DNA of 37,873 nucleotides from Erysipelotrichia bacterium (GTDB lineage: Bacteria > Bacillota_I > Bacilli_A > Erysipelotrichales > Erysipelotrichaceae). The stretch covers positions 1-37,873 of the forward strand of contig JAUNFB010000010.1 of NCBI GenBank assembly GCA_030525245.1. Direction: 5' to 3'. A program made the translations under genes and the position numbers. Position 1 is the stretch's first letter, and each line of letters begins with the position of its first letter. Under the pieces are notes generated by a model. The model saw nothing but the letters and a program-made list of their open reading frames with translations. It ran no database searches and was not told the origin of the DNA. Below are positions 8,710-16,145 of this stretch, in pieces.

Positions 8710-8728
8710 AAAGTGCATACCGCACTTT
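8710..8728 (-). terminator. Intercistronic hairpin after the TM2 gene
   Basis: AAAGTGC and GCACTTT pair across a five-base loop directly at the TM2 stop codon. There is no T run, so it may be a weak attenuator or an mRNA end protector rather than a full terminator. Confidence 0.45.
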
Positions 8729-9131
8729 AAAAATCCTTACTCAGCGGATAACCATCCGCATCTTTTTTATCACCGGTCAATATTTTAACAAGATCAACTA
8801 TAGACCAAATAACACTGATTGCAGATCCGATTGCCGTTACAGTTAAAATTATCTTAATTACTCCCTGTTTAGTATATCCAAGATAAAAATCATGAATACC
8901 CAAAGTTCCTAAAAACAAAGCTAACAAAGCAGCAATATACATATTCCGTTTACTTTCTACTATCGGTTCTTTTTTCAGACTGCATCCGCAATTCAAACAA
9001 ATGATCTGTTCTTCGGAAGTTGCCGCACCGCATTTTGGACAATATTTAGTCCCGTCATTAGGCCGACAACCGCAATGAACACATACCACCGCTTTATCAT
9101 CAATATTTGAGCCGCAATTTCTACAATACAT
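8727..9131 (-). CDS. Double zinc-ribbon TM2-domain membrane protein
   Basis: A 134-residue membrane protein of unknown function. The N-terminal half has four CXXC-type knuckles (CRNCG, CVHCG, CPKCG, CLNCG), which make two zinc ribbons. A linker leads to a TM2 domain with two hydrophobic helices, the first LALFLGTLGIHDFYLG carrying the DFYLG turn that marks the family. The ribbons probably face the cytoplasm. GGAGGAAGATCATT precedes the ATG. It follows the lipoprotein gene by 17 bp, so the two are likely co-transcribed. Confidence 0.88.
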   Translation of the reverse strand: MYCRNCGSNIDDKAVVCVHCGCRPNDGTKYCPKCGAATSEEQIICLNCGCSLKKEPIVESKRNMYIAALLALFLGTLGIHDFYLGYTKQGVIKIILTVTAIGSAISVIWSIVDLVKILTGDKKDADGYPLSKDF

Positions 9132-9148
9132 AATGATCTTCCTCCTTT

Positions 9149-10015
9149 TTATTGTTGTTCATCAATGCTTTCCTCCACAGCTTTTGAAAAAATATCACCG
9201 TAATTAGGAGCACATAGTTCCAATTGTGAATCAAACAACAATGTTCCGTCTATTTGAACGACAAATCTAACTAAATCGGCTTCATTCGGACTGAAGAAAC
9301 GATGATCAGGACTGATTAAATATAAGACATCATCATATTGCATATACTCGCCTTCAACCAAATTAACAACCGTACAACTGTTCAAGTACAATTCAAAAGT
9401 GCCATCATTTTTTAAAGTTAAAGTCGGTGCCTGACCACCGGTATAACTGCTATCGGTATAAGCACCACAAATCGTTTCTTTGTAGGTGTTTTTTTCATCA
9501 GCATTAACATTTACAGTTACTTCTTTACTCGCTTCATTGCCAAATTGATCAGAGGCAATAACCTGAATAGCATAAGTTCCAACCTTGTAAGTATTGATAC
9601 TGCCGGTAAAATGCAGACTGTCACTGACATCTCCATCCCTTTCATCGACAGCTTTAGCATAATCTTTAAGAATGAATGAACCACCATAAAGAATATTAAT
9701 TGTATCATCCATTTCAATTGCCGGAGCATCGTTATCTTTTACCGTAAACTCAAAAGTTATCTCGGTATTCTTTTTACCCTGAGACACTTTATAAGTTATA
9801 TTATATGTTCCCGGAGTATTAACATCTAAATTACTGTTGGCTACCTCAAAAGTCAAACCAACATCATCAACATCACTTATCAAAGTCAAAGGGTCAACTT
9901 CCTGCTTTAATTCCAATATTTCAACTGTTTGTTTAACATTAGGTTCAAAATTTCTATTGGAACAACCATTGAGAAGCAAACTCAACATTGCTAAAATCAA
10001 AATAAATTTGCGCAT
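9149..10015 (-). CDS. Lipoprotein with Ig-like (DUF5011-type) domains
   Basis: A predicted surface lipoprotein of 288 residues. The signal peptide MRKFILILAMLSLLLNGC ends in a lipobox with Cys18 as the lipid anchor. The middle holds two immunoglobulin-like beta modules. The first ends in GTYNITYKVSQG. The second runs from DNDAPAIEMDD through DERDGDVSD and GTYAIQVIASDQFGNEA to the strand VTVNV, the pattern of DUF5011 domains. The C-terminal 90 residues form a separate domain with GTFELYLNSC. The start at 10015 has AAGGAGTGATAG. The longer reading has no ribosome site and hides the signal peptide. It is divergent from the acidic repeat protein. Confidence 0.85.
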   Translation of the reverse strand: MRKFILILAMLSLLLNGCSNRNFEPNVKQTVEILELKQEVDPLTLISDVDDVGLTFEVANSNLDVNTPGTYNITYKVSQGKKNTEITFEFTVKDNDAPAIEMDDTINILYGGSFILKDYAKAVDERDGDVSDSLHFTGSINTYKVGTYAIQVIASDQFGNEASKEVTVNVNADEKNTYKETICGAYTDSSYTGGQAPTLTLKNDGTFELYLNSCTVVNLVEGEYMQYDDVLYLISPDHRFFSPNEADLVRFVVQIDGTLLFDSQLELCAPNYGDIFSKAVEESIDEQQ

Positions 10016-10020
10016 TCTAT

Positions 10021-10091
10021 CACTCCTTATGTGCAAAAATAAAGCAAATATATTATAATACAATTATGATTATTTATACAGATAAGGAGTG
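10021..10091. promoter_or_regulatory. Symmetric divergent promoter region
   Basis: The palindrome TATTATAATA (10051-10060) supplies a -10 TATAAT on both strands: 10054-10059 for plus and 10052-10057 for minus. It is flanked by a perfect 10-bp inverted repeat, CACTCCTTAT (10021-10030) and ATAAGGAGTG (10082-10091), which supplies the ribosome sites of both genes. The two symmetry centres coincide within one base. No good -35 box is visible on either strand. Confidence 0.6.
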
Positions 10092-10096
10092 GTATT

Positions 10097-11488
10097 ATGA
10101 AAAAAATAATCCCAAGTTTAATCTTTACAGCTGCTACAGTTGCCGGAACAATTCTATATATCAAAAAGAAATTCAAAGAAAAAAACGAAATAAAATTAAT
10201 TGAAATCGAAGAAGAAAGCCAAGAAAATGATAATGAACAATTCCCTTCGCAGTGGAATGCCACAAAAGATGAAATAGCAGAAAAAATAACGGAAGTTGCC
10301 AACACTATCGGTACAATCGTTGACGGCATCAAAGAAGAAAACCAATTAACGCAAGAAAAAAACAATACCGAAGAAACAAATAATGTTCTACAAGAAGAAG
10401 TTCCTGAAATAAAACCTGTAGATGATGATATTCCACAAGAAGAAAATCACAATACAGATGTACAAACAGAAGAAGATATTGTCGAACCGGAAATTATTAT
10501 TGAAGAGAAGCAAGAAGAAATTCCCGAAGTAAAATCTGTAGATGACGATCTTCCACAAGAAGAAAATCACAATACTGATGAACAAGCAGAGGAAGATATT
10601 GTCGAACCGGAAATCATTATCGAAGAGAAGCAAGAAGAAATTCCCGAAGTAAAACCTGTAGATGACGATCTTCCACAAGAAGAAAATCACAATACTGATG
10701 AACAAGCAGAGGAAGATATTGTCGAACCGGAACAAAATGAACCAATGTTTGACTCACAAGAAAAAGAAATATCGGAAGAAGAACAAAGAATCAATGATGA
10801 AATTAACAGTATCATTGATGAAATCATTCAACCGCAAAATCAAGAAGAAGATGAAATCATCATTGACAACATTGATTCACATAAAGAAACTGCCGATAAA
10901 GAAGAAGACACAAAAGAAATTGAAAAAGTTCTAAATGATGACATTTCTCAATTGAATCCCTTAGAATATGCTGATGACACTTTAAAAATAGTTGACGAAA
11001 ACAAAAGAGAAGAAAATTTAATCGATGATATCATCAGTTCCATCGACGAAGAAGATCAAAATCAACAAGCAATGCATGATATTGAACAATTAGTCGAAGA
11101 TGAAGTTGAAACAATAAAAGAGGAAGATTTAACCGATGAAGAATTGGTAGAAAAATATGCTCAGCAATTTCAACCGATCACAGCAAAAAAAATCGACTTA
11201 ATCCTGAAACAGGTTCGTCTAATGCAAAAATCCATCGGTGACTGTAATGTAATTACTCTTTTACATTATATTATTTTTGACAACGAAGAAGAAAAAGAAA
11301 AATATGCAGAAATTGCCAAAATAGAAAATTATGAAATTGAAAAAGGTGCTGCTCCAAATGAATTACATTTGATCAACACATTAGAAAATAATCGTTTGAC
11401 TTTAAATCATGCCATACTTGATTTAGCCAGAAATGTCGGTGAATTTCATGGTTCGTATCGCGGTTGGGCAGTTAAAGACACTCACTGA
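10097..11488 (+). CDS. Membrane-anchored acidic repeat protein, unknown function
   Basis: I do not recognise this 463-residue protein. Residues 5-21 form one hydrophobic segment followed by IKKKFKEK, which suggests an anchored protein with a large hydrophilic remainder; sidedness is unclear. Residues 40-340 are extremely rich in Glu, Asp, Gln and Asn and are probably disordered or coiled. This part includes 2.8 copies of a 40-residue repeat with core VDDDLPQEENHNTDEQAEED. The C-terminal 120 residues (from about DEELVEKYAQQF) are more balanced and look folded. AAGGAGTGGTATT precedes the ATG. A strong terminator follows, so it is monocistronic. It shares a symmetric divergent promoter with the lipoprotein gene. 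Confidence 0.8.
   Translation: MKKIIPSLIFTAATVAGTILYIKKKFKEKNEIKLIEIEEESQENDNEQFPSQWNATKDEIAEKITEVANTIGTIVDGIKEENQLTQEKNNTEETNNVLQEEVPEIKPVDDDIPQEENHNTDVQTEEDIVEPEIIIEEKQEEIPEVKSVDDDLPQEENHNTDEQAEEDIVEPEIIIEEKQEEIPEVKPVDDDLPQEENHNTDEQAEEDIVEPEQNEPMFDSQEKEISEEEQRINDEINSIIDEIIQPQNQEEDEIIIDNIDSHKETADKEEDTKEIEKVLNDDISQLNPLEYADDTLKIVDENKREENLIDDIISSIDEEDQNQQAMHDIEQLVEDEVETIKEEDLTDEELVEKYAQQFQPITAKKIDLILKQVRLMQKSIGDCNVITLLHYIIFDNEEEKEKYAEIAKIENYEIEKGAAPNELHLINTLENNRLTLNHAILDLARNVGEFHGSYRGWAVKDTH
10394..10732 (+). repeat. Tandem 120-bp in-frame repeat (2.8 copies)
   Basis: The units begin at 10394, 10514 and 10634. The first two are 120 bp and the third is truncated at 99 bp. Units 2 and 3 differ at one base over those 99, whereas units 1 and 2 differ at about twelve positions over 120. 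The last duplication therefore looks recent and copy number may vary between strains. Confidence 0.92.
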
Positions 11489-11496
11489 ATCAAATA

Positions 11497-11537
11497 AAAG
11501 GTTGTAAAGGATTTTCCCCCTTACAACCTTTTTTTAT
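11497..11537 (+). terminator. Terminator after the acidic repeat protein
   Basis: AAAGGTTGTAA pairs perfectly with TTACAACCTTT and is followed by a T run. It starts nine bases after the stop codon. Confidence 0.88.
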
Positions 11538-11639
11538 CAGCGATAGTGCGGCATACAAGCGAAATCACCTTAACGGATGCTTACCTATTTTTATATAATC
11601 ATTTTAGCACGCTGCCACCACCAATATTACCTTTAAATA

Positions 11640-11661
11640 AAAGGCACACTGAAGTGCCTTT
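11640..11661 (-). terminator. Terminator of the PTS-deacetylase operon
   Basis: Minus strand AAAGGCAC and GTGCCTTT pair across a six-base loop, followed by TTATTT. It lies about 40 bp after the last operon gene. Confidence 0.7.
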
Positions 11662-11702
11662 AGGATAAATAGATTTTCACAATAATTATATTATTGGCGC
11701 AG

Positions 11703-12521
11703 TTACATTCCCATTTTTGCCAAATCGTAGTAATCGACCAATTCCACGTTATTTTCCTTGATAAATTCTTTCATAAGCGGTGAAGTAACAAATTCTAAAT
11801 CTCGGCATCTTTCCAACGATAAAGAAGTCAAAGATAACAAATCGGCATCGACATAACCAGGATGTCCACCGGCAATTGCTAAATCATGCTGCAAAATTTC
11901 ATCTTTATGCTTCAAGAATTTCCTCAACGGATTTTTCTTTAACTGTGCTTCCGCATTAAATGTCTTACTGACAGAAGCATTATATTCATCATCTTCATCA
12001 TCCGGAAGCATAAAAGTTACAAAGGCCTTATCAAAATAGTCCATCGCACAAGGCAAGTTTTCCTCCTGAGCGACTTGTTTAATTGCCTTTATTATTGTAT
12101 CCGTTGAGATTGAATGCCCTTGTAAATAGCCCGGCTTACGTCCGGTCAATTCCACAAAGCGATCATATTGAGCTCTGGTTTCCTTATACACTTCATTATA
12201 TGGGAATAATTCGGCTTGTCCTTGCGGGCTTTGCCAACGCGGATCCCGCACACGAGCAGATGAACGAATAAATCGACCGTTTTCATCCACTAAATGCGGT
12301 ATATCTTCTTTTGCTGATACCGATGGTCCGGCAACTAAATTAAAATCTATACCGAAACAAAAATCTTTTCTCTCTTTAATGAATTGTGCAGCCCAAGGAG
12401 CTATTTCCATATTCGCAAATAAACCGGAACAGGTGATAATACCATTATCTATTCCTTCAATTATTCCATAGGTAACACCTTTAGTAAAACCATAATCGTC
12501 TGCTTGAACTAATAATTTCAT
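11703..12521 (-). CDS. ChbG/YdjC-family carbohydrate deacetylase (paralogue 1)
   Basis: A member of the YdjC/ChbG fold, metal-dependent deacetylases that remove an acetyl group from N-acetylated sugars such as chitobiose 6-phosphate. The 272-residue protein has the N-terminal QADDYG with metal-site aspartates 8 and 9, GHSIS with His136 and GGHPGYVD near the C terminus. Where the family normally has a metal His before xNL (GLHLNL type), this protein has Asp59 (GIDFNL). It is the last gene of the PTS operon and overlaps its paralogue by four bases (ATGA). GGAGGGAAAAGC lies within the upstream gene. A role on a phosphorylated amino-sugar glycan is inferred from context. Confidence 0.87.
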   Translation of the reverse strand: MKLLVQADDYGFTKGVTYGIIEGIDNGIITCSGLFANMEIAPWAAQFIKERKDFCFGIDFNLVAGPSVSAKEDIPHLVDENGRFIRSSARVRDPRWQSPQGQAELFPYNEVYKETRAQYDRFVELTGRKPGYLQGHSISTDTIIKAIKQVAQEENLPCAMDYFDKAFVTFMLPDDEDDEYNASVSKTFNAEAQLKKNPLRKFLKHKDEILQHDLAIAGGHPGYVDADLLSLTSLSLERCRDLEFVTSPLMKEFIKENNVELVDYYDLAKMGM

Positions 12522-13366
12522 GCTTTTCCCTCCGCAATATCTCTAAAGTTAACCAATTGAACATCATTGTCCTTAACCCATTTTTTCATTTCATCACAGC
12601 ATAACAAATCCAATTCCATAACTCTGGTCATGGTAAGAGTTGACATATCTAACAAATCACGATCAATGTATCCGGCATGAGTATGCAGCATCGTATAAGC
12701 ATCTTTTTCTTTGACATGATCTGTTATATATCCGCATTTACCTTCGAAAAACATCTTTTTAGCATCGAATGAAAATTGGTAATCTAATGACAAGACTTCC
12801 TTCTTATCATTTTTAACCAATCCGTTTTCTTCCGGCATGTTATTTAACGGATACCATGGGCCCATGCGTAAAGGGAGATTCAATGATTTGATCGTATCTT
12901 CTAAGCCGTTAATTGAATACTTTTTTTGAATGTCTGCCATCGCTTGCATCATTTCGGCATTGTGATATGAATGTAATCCAAAGAAATATGGCTGATGACC
13001 GACAATTTCCATAAATTTCAAATACTGAGCTTCGATTTCTTTATAAGCATCTTCATATCTTGTATGGTGTGGATCGGTTAGATCGATATCCTTGTGTACT
13101 CTTGAGCGAATAAATGTTCCATCGGGATTAACCAATGTCGGAATATCTTGCGGATTACTTACCGGTCTGCCACTAACCAAGTTAATCTCCTGACCAAGAG
13201 CAATATGAGGACATTCCCGCATGATTCTGCAGGCATAATATTCCGCATGCGGACCACAAGTCATTAAACCCGTTTGTGTTAAAACACCATCACGCGCTGC
13301 TTTCAAAATCCCTTCCGCAACGGCATCTGTCATCGCAAAATCATCTGCTTGTACAATTAATTTCAT
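12518..13366 (-). CDS. ChbG/YdjC-family carbohydrate deacetylase (paralogue 2)
   Basis: A second YdjC/ChbG-like protein of 282 residues, clearly related to its downstream neighbour but well diverged. Visible are QADDFAMTD with the metal-site aspartates, FGLHSYHN with His132 and His135, and THAGYIDRDLL near the C terminus. The usual metal His before xNL is Glu60 here (GQEINL). TAGGAGGAACAGAAT precedes the ATG. The gene follows PTS IID by 49 bp, with a stem-loop in the gap, and is translationally coupled to paralogue 1. The two products may form a heteromer or act on different parts of one glycan; that is inference. Confidence 0.86.
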   Translation of the reverse strand: MKLIVQADDFAMTDAVAEGILKAARDGVLTQTGLMTCGPHAEYYACRIMRECPHIALGQEINLVSGRPVSNPQDIPTLVNPDGTFIRSRVHKDIDLTDPHHTRYEDAYKEIEAQYLKFMEIVGHQPYFFGLHSYHNAEMMQAMADIQKKYSINGLEDTIKSLNLPLRMGPWYPLNNMPEENGLVKNDKKEVLSLDYQFSFDAKKMFFEGKCGYITDHVKEKDAYTMLHTHAGYIDRDLLDMSTLTMTRVMELDLLCCDEMKKWVKDNDVQLVNFRDIAEGKA

Positions 13367-13387
13367 ATTCTGTTCCTCCTATTTAAT

Positions 13388-13411
13388 AGAGAGTACAAAA
13401 TTGTACTCTCT
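13388..13411 (-). promoter_or_regulatory. Intra-operon stem-loop between IID and ChbG
   Basis: A perfect 10-bp stem AGAGAGTACA/TGTACTCTCT with a four-base loop lies five bases after the IID stop. On the transcribed strand ATTAAAT follows rather than a T run. It may therefore protect the upstream mRNA or tune the PTS to deacetylase ratio rather than terminate fully. Confidence 0.6.
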
Positions 13412-13415
13412 CATT

Positions 13416-14234
13416 TTAAAAGATCTTAATTAATGCACCGATTAAGCCGACAGCCATTGTCAACCAAATCAAATGCATCGGTTTCCAACCTTTTTTGATT
13501 AAAGCCACATAACCGAATAAAAGGATAATGCTTAAGAAACCAGGGAAAATAGATTCTAATACCGGAGCAACTTCCAAAGTAGCCGGACCAATTTTTAAAA
13601 TCAAATTCAACGGAACATTAACCATTCCGGCAGTCATAGCTCCAACCATCATAACTCCTACCAATGATGCCGCTCTGGTGAAGCTTTCCATCAATCCGGT
13701 AGAGAACATTGTGTCGATAAATGACGTTCCATAAGTATAACCTACACGACATAATAACATTTTTACTATTGATTGCGGTACACCATAAATCAAAATGAAT
13801 AAAATCATTCCCAGCAAACTGCCATTTTTAGCTAATCCGATTCCAACACCGGCAGCAATAATTCTTAAACAGTTAAAGAACAAGTTATCAAACATTCCCG
13901 CTGTCGGACCCATTAAAGCCGACTTTAAGCTAGAAATAGTTTCACCGTCAATAGTTCCTTTTTCCTTCTTTTCCTTTTCCATTGCCCAAGCTAATCCAAC
14001 TACGAACGCGAACGGAACAGCATGAGTATTGAAAAATTGTTGATGTCTGGCATATGCTTCGGCTTTTCCTTGCGGATCATCAGCATAAAGATCCTCAATT
14101 GCCGGAATTAAAGAATAAGTAAATCCATTTGCTTCCATAGCAACCATTGTTGCTCCCAAAAAACAAGTATGAGATCTTAATTCAATCCTTTTTAATAATT
14201 TCTTTTCATGATCGCTTAATACAACTTTTTCCAT
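13416..14234 (-). CDS. PTS mannose-family transporter subunit IID
   Basis: A membrane subunit that, with IIC, forms the sugar channel of a mannose-family phosphotransferase system. The 272-residue protein has the family patterns ARHQQFFNTH, ALMGPTAGMFDNLFFN and GVGIGLAKNGSLLG, and several hydrophobic segments toward the C terminus. I chose the ATG at 14234 (MEKVVLSDHEKK), two bases after the IIC stop, with AGGAGGATTTC inside the end of IIC. The longer reading overlaps IIC without a ribosome site. The best ligand class from context is an N-acetylated or amino sugar. Confidence 0.92.
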   Translation of the reverse strand: MEKVVLSDHEKKLLKRIELRSHTCFLGATMVAMEANGFTYSLIPAIEDLYADDPQGKAEAYARHQQFFNTHAVPFAFVVGLAWAMEKEKKEKGTIDGETISSLKSALMGPTAGMFDNLFFNCLRIIAAGVGIGLAKNGSLLGMILFILIYGVPQSIVKMLLCRVGYTYGTSFIDTMFSTGLMESFTRAASLVGVMMVGAMTAGMVNVPLNLILKIGPATLEVAPVLESIFPGFLSIILLFGYVALIKKGWKPMHLIWLTMAVGLIGALIKIF

Positions 14235-14235
14235 A

Positions 14236-15018
14236 TTAGAAGAAATCCTCCTGACTATCTTGAACTTGTGTGCTTGCACTCTTCTCAACAATCATTTTTT
14301 CAATAAAGAAAATTGTTGAAGCAACAGCTGTACCGATAATAGCAACAGCCAATGTATCCAATTTCAAGTACTTAACCAATACATATCCGACAAAGAACCA
14401 CATAATTGTCTTGCCACTAACAATTTGAGACAACAGAATCGCAAATCCGACTGCTAAAGCCATTGAACTTACTGCACCCAAACCGGTCATAACCCAAGCC
14501 GGAGCAGCCGCAATCGCAGCTTGAATTCCTTCAACGCCAAAATAAATACAAATAAATAATACGATTGCTGATAATAATGTTTGAACAATAGTTAACAGGA
14601 ACACAGTTACCTCAAATTGTTTTACTTTATTATCCTGTAACAACTTACTGAAATAACCCTGAACCGGAGCAAATAAACCATAAGGCAAATATGTAACTGT
14701 TGCCATAACCGTTCCGATTGGCATTGAAATAGCAACTGCCGATTCAATTGATGCATTTGCTTTAATAACAAATGCCGCACCGATTAAACTTGTAGTCATC
14801 GGATCAGCTGCAATAGAACCACCAATAGCAGAAATTCCCATAAATAAAGACTCTAATTCAGCTCCAAGAATACAACCGGTTTTAACATCTCCTAAAAGTA
14901 TTCCCGCTAACGGACAAACAACTATCGGTCTGGTCAATGCTTGCCAACCGAGCAAAGAAGTGTCCACAACACTCAAAACCCAATATAAAATACTGAGCAA
15001 CAATGCAGGTACTAACAT
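14236..15018 (-). CDS. PTS mannose-family transporter subunit IIC
   Basis: An integral membrane subunit of a mannose-family PTS, 260 residues and strongly hydrophobic. The family signature is seen in LTRPIVVCPLAGILLGD, GCILGAELESLFMGISAIGG and AADPMTTSLIGAAFV. TAGGAGGATAAATT precedes the ATG and the gene lies 11 bp after IIB. The C-terminal tail ends in EDFF, the same four residues that end the IIA protein of this operon. Confidence 0.93.
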   Translation of the reverse strand: MLVPALLLSILYWVLSVVDTSLLGWQALTRPIVVCPLAGILLGDVKTGCILGAELESLFMGISAIGGSIAADPMTTSLIGAAFVIKANASIESAVAISMPIGTVMATVTYLPYGLFAPVQGYFSKLLQDNKVKQFEVTVFLLTIVQTLLSAIVLFICIYFGVEGIQAAIAAAPAWVMTGLGAVSSMALAVGFAILLSQIVSGKTIMWFFVGYVLVKYLKLDTLAVAIIGTAVASTIFFIEKMIVEKSASTQVQDSQEDFF

Positions 15019-15029
15019 AATTTATCCTC

Positions 15030-15521
15030 CTATTTATTTAGTACATTTATTACTTTGACAGCAGCCGCATCAGGAGTTACCTGAATAACAAAATCATCTA
15101 CCTTATCGGCTACTTGTCGAAGAATATCCTTTTCATCATCAGCTAATGCAACAAAATTGGTAATTTGTTCACGCTTTTTACCATCCGTTGCCGCTTGAAG
15201 TCCCCAATTTCCGATATTGATACGTTTTATTCCTTCAACTTCATTAACAACTTTTAATAAATCTGTCGGATTAGCCACAATCAGTAAAATATCATGACTG
15301 GCTGCCAACGGATTGTGTAACAATTTAATTGCCTCGTCAACAGTTTTAACTGCCGTTTTCTTATCGGCAGGAGCTGCCATCATCAATGACTTCGCAATTA
15401 TCGGATTAGATCCGGCTTTATCATTGGCAACAATAATCCGGTCAACTTTAATAACCTTTGACCACTTGGTAACAATCTGACCGTGAATCATTCGGTCATC
15501 CAAACGAACTAAATTAATCAT
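15030..15521 (-). CDS. PTS mannose-family subunit IIB
   Basis: A cytosolic phosphocarrier of 163 residues that takes phosphate from IIA and gives it to the incoming sugar. The active-site histidine is His13 in RLDDRMIHGQIVTKW, the hallmark of mannose-family IIB domains. The rest, including IIVANDKAG and INIGNWGLQA, fits the family along its whole length. GAGGAGATAAATTT precedes the ATG, and it follows IIA by 18 bp. Confidence 0.94.
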   Translation of the reverse strand: MINLVRLDDRMIHGQIVTKWSKVIKVDRIIVANDKAGSNPIIAKSLMMAAPADKKTAVKTVDEAIKLLHNPLAASHDILLIVANPTDLLKVVNEVEGIKRINIGNWGLQAATDGKKREQITNFVALADDEKDILRQVADKVDDFVIQVTPDAAAVKVINVLNK

Positions 15522-15539
15522 AAATTTATCTCCTCTTAT

Positions 15540-15947
15540 CTAGAAAAAATCTTCTTCATCTATAGAAGGTTCACTGTCATAGTGAACTATTCTTTGCATC
15601 TCTCTTGCCTGCCGAACAATCTGTTCTAAATCATGTTCATCAATTTCATCCCGCATACATACTTCCAATACCAAAGCTAAATTTACTCCGGCAACCAAAA
15701 ATGTATTTTTTCTGTTTAAATATAGATACATCTTTTGATTAACTGAACCACCGTATAAATCCGATAACATCAAAACTTGTTCATCTTCAGCTACAGCAGA
15801 AAAGAAATCCGACAATTGACGATCGATATCAAAATCGTCTACATAAGCATCCAAAACAGTTAATTTATCTGTACCACCGATAAGTATTTCCAGAGATGTT
15901 TTGATTCCGGATGCTAATCTTCCGTGTGAACCAAGTAATATCTTCAT
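15540..15947 (-). CDS. PTS mannose-family subunit IIA
   Basis: A cytosolic 135-residue IIA protein accepting phosphate from HPr on His8 (LLGSHGRLASGIKTSLEIL). VLMLSDLYGGSVNQ is the typical second motif. It is a separate polypeptide from IIB, unlike ManX. GAGAGGG is 13 bases before the ATG, a rather long spacing. It is the first gene of the IIA-IIB-IIC-IID-chbG-chbG operon. A cre-like site lies about 45 bp upstream and the regulator gene is divergent. The C terminus is acidic and ends in EEDFF. Confidence 0.93.
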   Translation of the reverse strand: MKILLGSHGRLASGIKTSLEILIGGTDKLTVLDAYVDDFDIDRQLSDFFSAVAEDEQVLMLSDLYGGSVNQKMYLYLNRKNTFLVAGVNLALVLEVCMRDEIDEHDLEQIVRQAREMQRIVHYDSEPSIDEEDFF

Positions 15948-15990
15948 ATTCTTTTGTTAACCCTCTCTTTATCATTATTTTATAAACTTT

Positions 15991-16004
15991 TGGCAGCGTT
16001 TGCA
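15991..16004 (-). promoter_or_regulatory. Putative CcpA cre site before the PTS operon
   Basis: Minus strand TGCAAACGCTGCCA fits every fixed position of the relaxed cre pattern TGNAANCGNWNNCA. It lies in the promoter region of IIA, where carbon catabolite repression of a sugar PTS operon is expected. I could not place a clear -10/-35 pair for the operon. Confidence 0.55.
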
Positions 16005-16063
16005 CTTTATGTAGTTCTACTCTTAAGCGTAATATTGCGTCTTATTTTTTTACATTATGTTAA

Positions 16064-16088
16064 GTAAAAATATAAGTTGTATTTTTAC
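16064..16088. promoter_or_regulatory. Inverted repeat, candidate regulator site
   Basis: GTAAAAATA and TATTTTTAC form a perfect 9-bp inverted repeat with a seven-base spacer in the gap between the PTS operon and its PRD regulator. A second smaller one, TATACA-TTAG-TGTATA, lies at 16103-16118. These are the best candidates for binding by the divergent regulator, though A+T-rich sequence makes chance symmetry likely. Confidence 0.45.
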
Positions 16089-16145
16089 GTTCTTGTCATT
16101 TTTATACATTAGTGTATATTTTTTTATTCAACGTAAAATTTAAGT

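Noticed and set aside
10388-10735. 115-residue minus-strand frame rich in Phe and Ile opposite the repeats
   Set aside because: It is the complement of Glu/Asp-rich repeat codons, with no ribosome site and no independent support.
11607-11623. T-box-like GGTGGTGGCAGCGTGCT on the minus strand
   Set aside because: It deviates from the AGGGTGGNACCGCG core, lies downstream of an operon terminator and has no gene to control.
15990-16004. Sigma-54-like TTGGCA...TTGCA near the PTS operon
   Set aside because: The distance between the GG and GC elements is two bases too short, the orientation points to the regulator gene, and the regulator lacks an AAA+ domain. The same bases fit a cre site better.
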